This document shows positions 63,637 through 64,000 of a stretch of 64,000 nt of DNA, one piece after another. The notes beneath the pieces were generated by a model. That model was not told the origin of the DNA and searched no databases. It saw only the letters and a list, made by a program, of their open reading frames with translations. Every line of letters starts with the position of its first letter. The stretch's first letter is position 1. Both the position numbers and the translations under genes were made by a program. The DNA is from Flectonema sp. DT1601 (Eukaryota; Euglenozoa; Diplonemea; Diplonemida; Diplonemidae): the NCBI GenBank assembly GCA_964019425.1, contig OZ025857.1, positions 310,001 to 374,000 of the forward strand. The letters are read 5' to 3'.

Positions 63637-64000
63637 TTAACCAAAACTGTGACGTGCCACAGATCCCTTCGCAAATTTCATTAAAAATTCCTCCCTTGTC
63701 TGTCCTTTATTGCCAGGGGAGTCAAACAGAGATGGCTTTGGCGCAGTTGATCTCGCAAAGTCTAACAAGAAATCACCCTTAGAACTGTATTGCTGTTGTC
63801 GTTGATCTTGTTGTCGATATTGATTATGATTAAATGATGACGAATGACGTCGGCTGCTGGTGGGATTCGAAACCTTTGAAACCGTTACAGTTGAAGGAAG
63901 AGGTTGAGTGATGAATTCATTCTGAACATCAACCATGCGATACGGTTTTGAAATTTTTGATCTCCCCCGTCTTTCAAATGGAGTATAAGGAGTGTCACCT
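63637..64000 (-). CDS. C-terminal part of a protein cut by the window edge
   Basis: The frame is open from the window edge (GDTPYTPFERRGRSKISKPYR, then M at 63936) to a stop at 63637. At least 120 residues are seen. The region is Ser/Gln/Arg-rich and looks disordered. It contains two related short motifs, KGDFLLDFAR and REEFLMKFAK, about 30 residues apart, which suggests a repeated docking motif. The Met at 63936 is probably internal. No family is recognised. Confidence 0.65.
   Translation of the reverse strand, partial: GDTPYTPFERRGRSKISKPYRMVDVQNEFITQPLPSTVTVSKVSNPTSSRRHSSSFNHNQYRQQDQRQQQYSSKGDFLLDFARSTAPKPSLFDSPGNKGQTREEFLMKFAKGSVARHSFG

Overview
The window looks like nuclear DNA of a unicellular eukaryote (protist). 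It is AT-rich with many homopolymer tracts, and it carries short GT-AG introns, ubiquitin-like and BspA-type leucine-rich repeat (LRR) proteins, a FYVE-Rheb fusion and a non-LTR retrotransposon. Every recognisable host gene lies on the minus strand, and several start codons sit a few bases after an AG. That recalls the one-strand gene arrays of Euglenozoa, but at least four genes have cis-introns, so I do not assign a lineage.

Layout. 1-10911: tandem array with a ~3.5 kb period, three complete and one cut copy of a two-exon, signal-peptide, single-membrane-span protein gene. 11867-13477: a type II membrane protein and a two-exon SEM1/DSS1 proteasome-subunit gene. 13794-15033: a rearranged DNA transposon. 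16246-40420: four tandem paralogues (A-D) encoding a ubiquitin-like domain followed by 25-residue LRR units. B and D are intact; A and C are split by retroelements. 30390-32922: a terminal-inverted-repeat transposon holding a decayed piggyBac. 42055-46287: three nuclear- or unknown-function genes, two of them related. 46644-56238: two nucleotide-sugar-transferase-like type II membrane proteins, one with a 16-unit repeat tail. 57446-64000: a MYND-finger protein, a membrane protein, a FYVE-Rheb GTPase, a ubiquitin-like/ankyrin protein and one gene cut by the window edge.

The most notable system is in 16-37 kb. A ~7.7 kb LINE and four ~0.7 kb short elements are inserted, always in gene orientation, at the same codon position of the LRR repeat (after ATC ACT T, within Ile-Thr-Ser). 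The 5' ends of both element types can be folded by eye into HDV-like self-cleaving ribozymes. The LINE's first ORF is open and in frame with the interrupted LRR gene and has no early ATG. Its second ORF follows in the same frame after one TGA and opens with a perfect 2A motif. This suggests a retroelement family specialised to a repeated protein-coding target and possibly expressed as a fusion with it. One short element is flanked by a 170-bp duplication, equal to two 75-bp LRR units plus the usual 20 bp.

All exon, repeat and ribozyme calls were made by reading the sequence; nothing was aligned to a database or computed.
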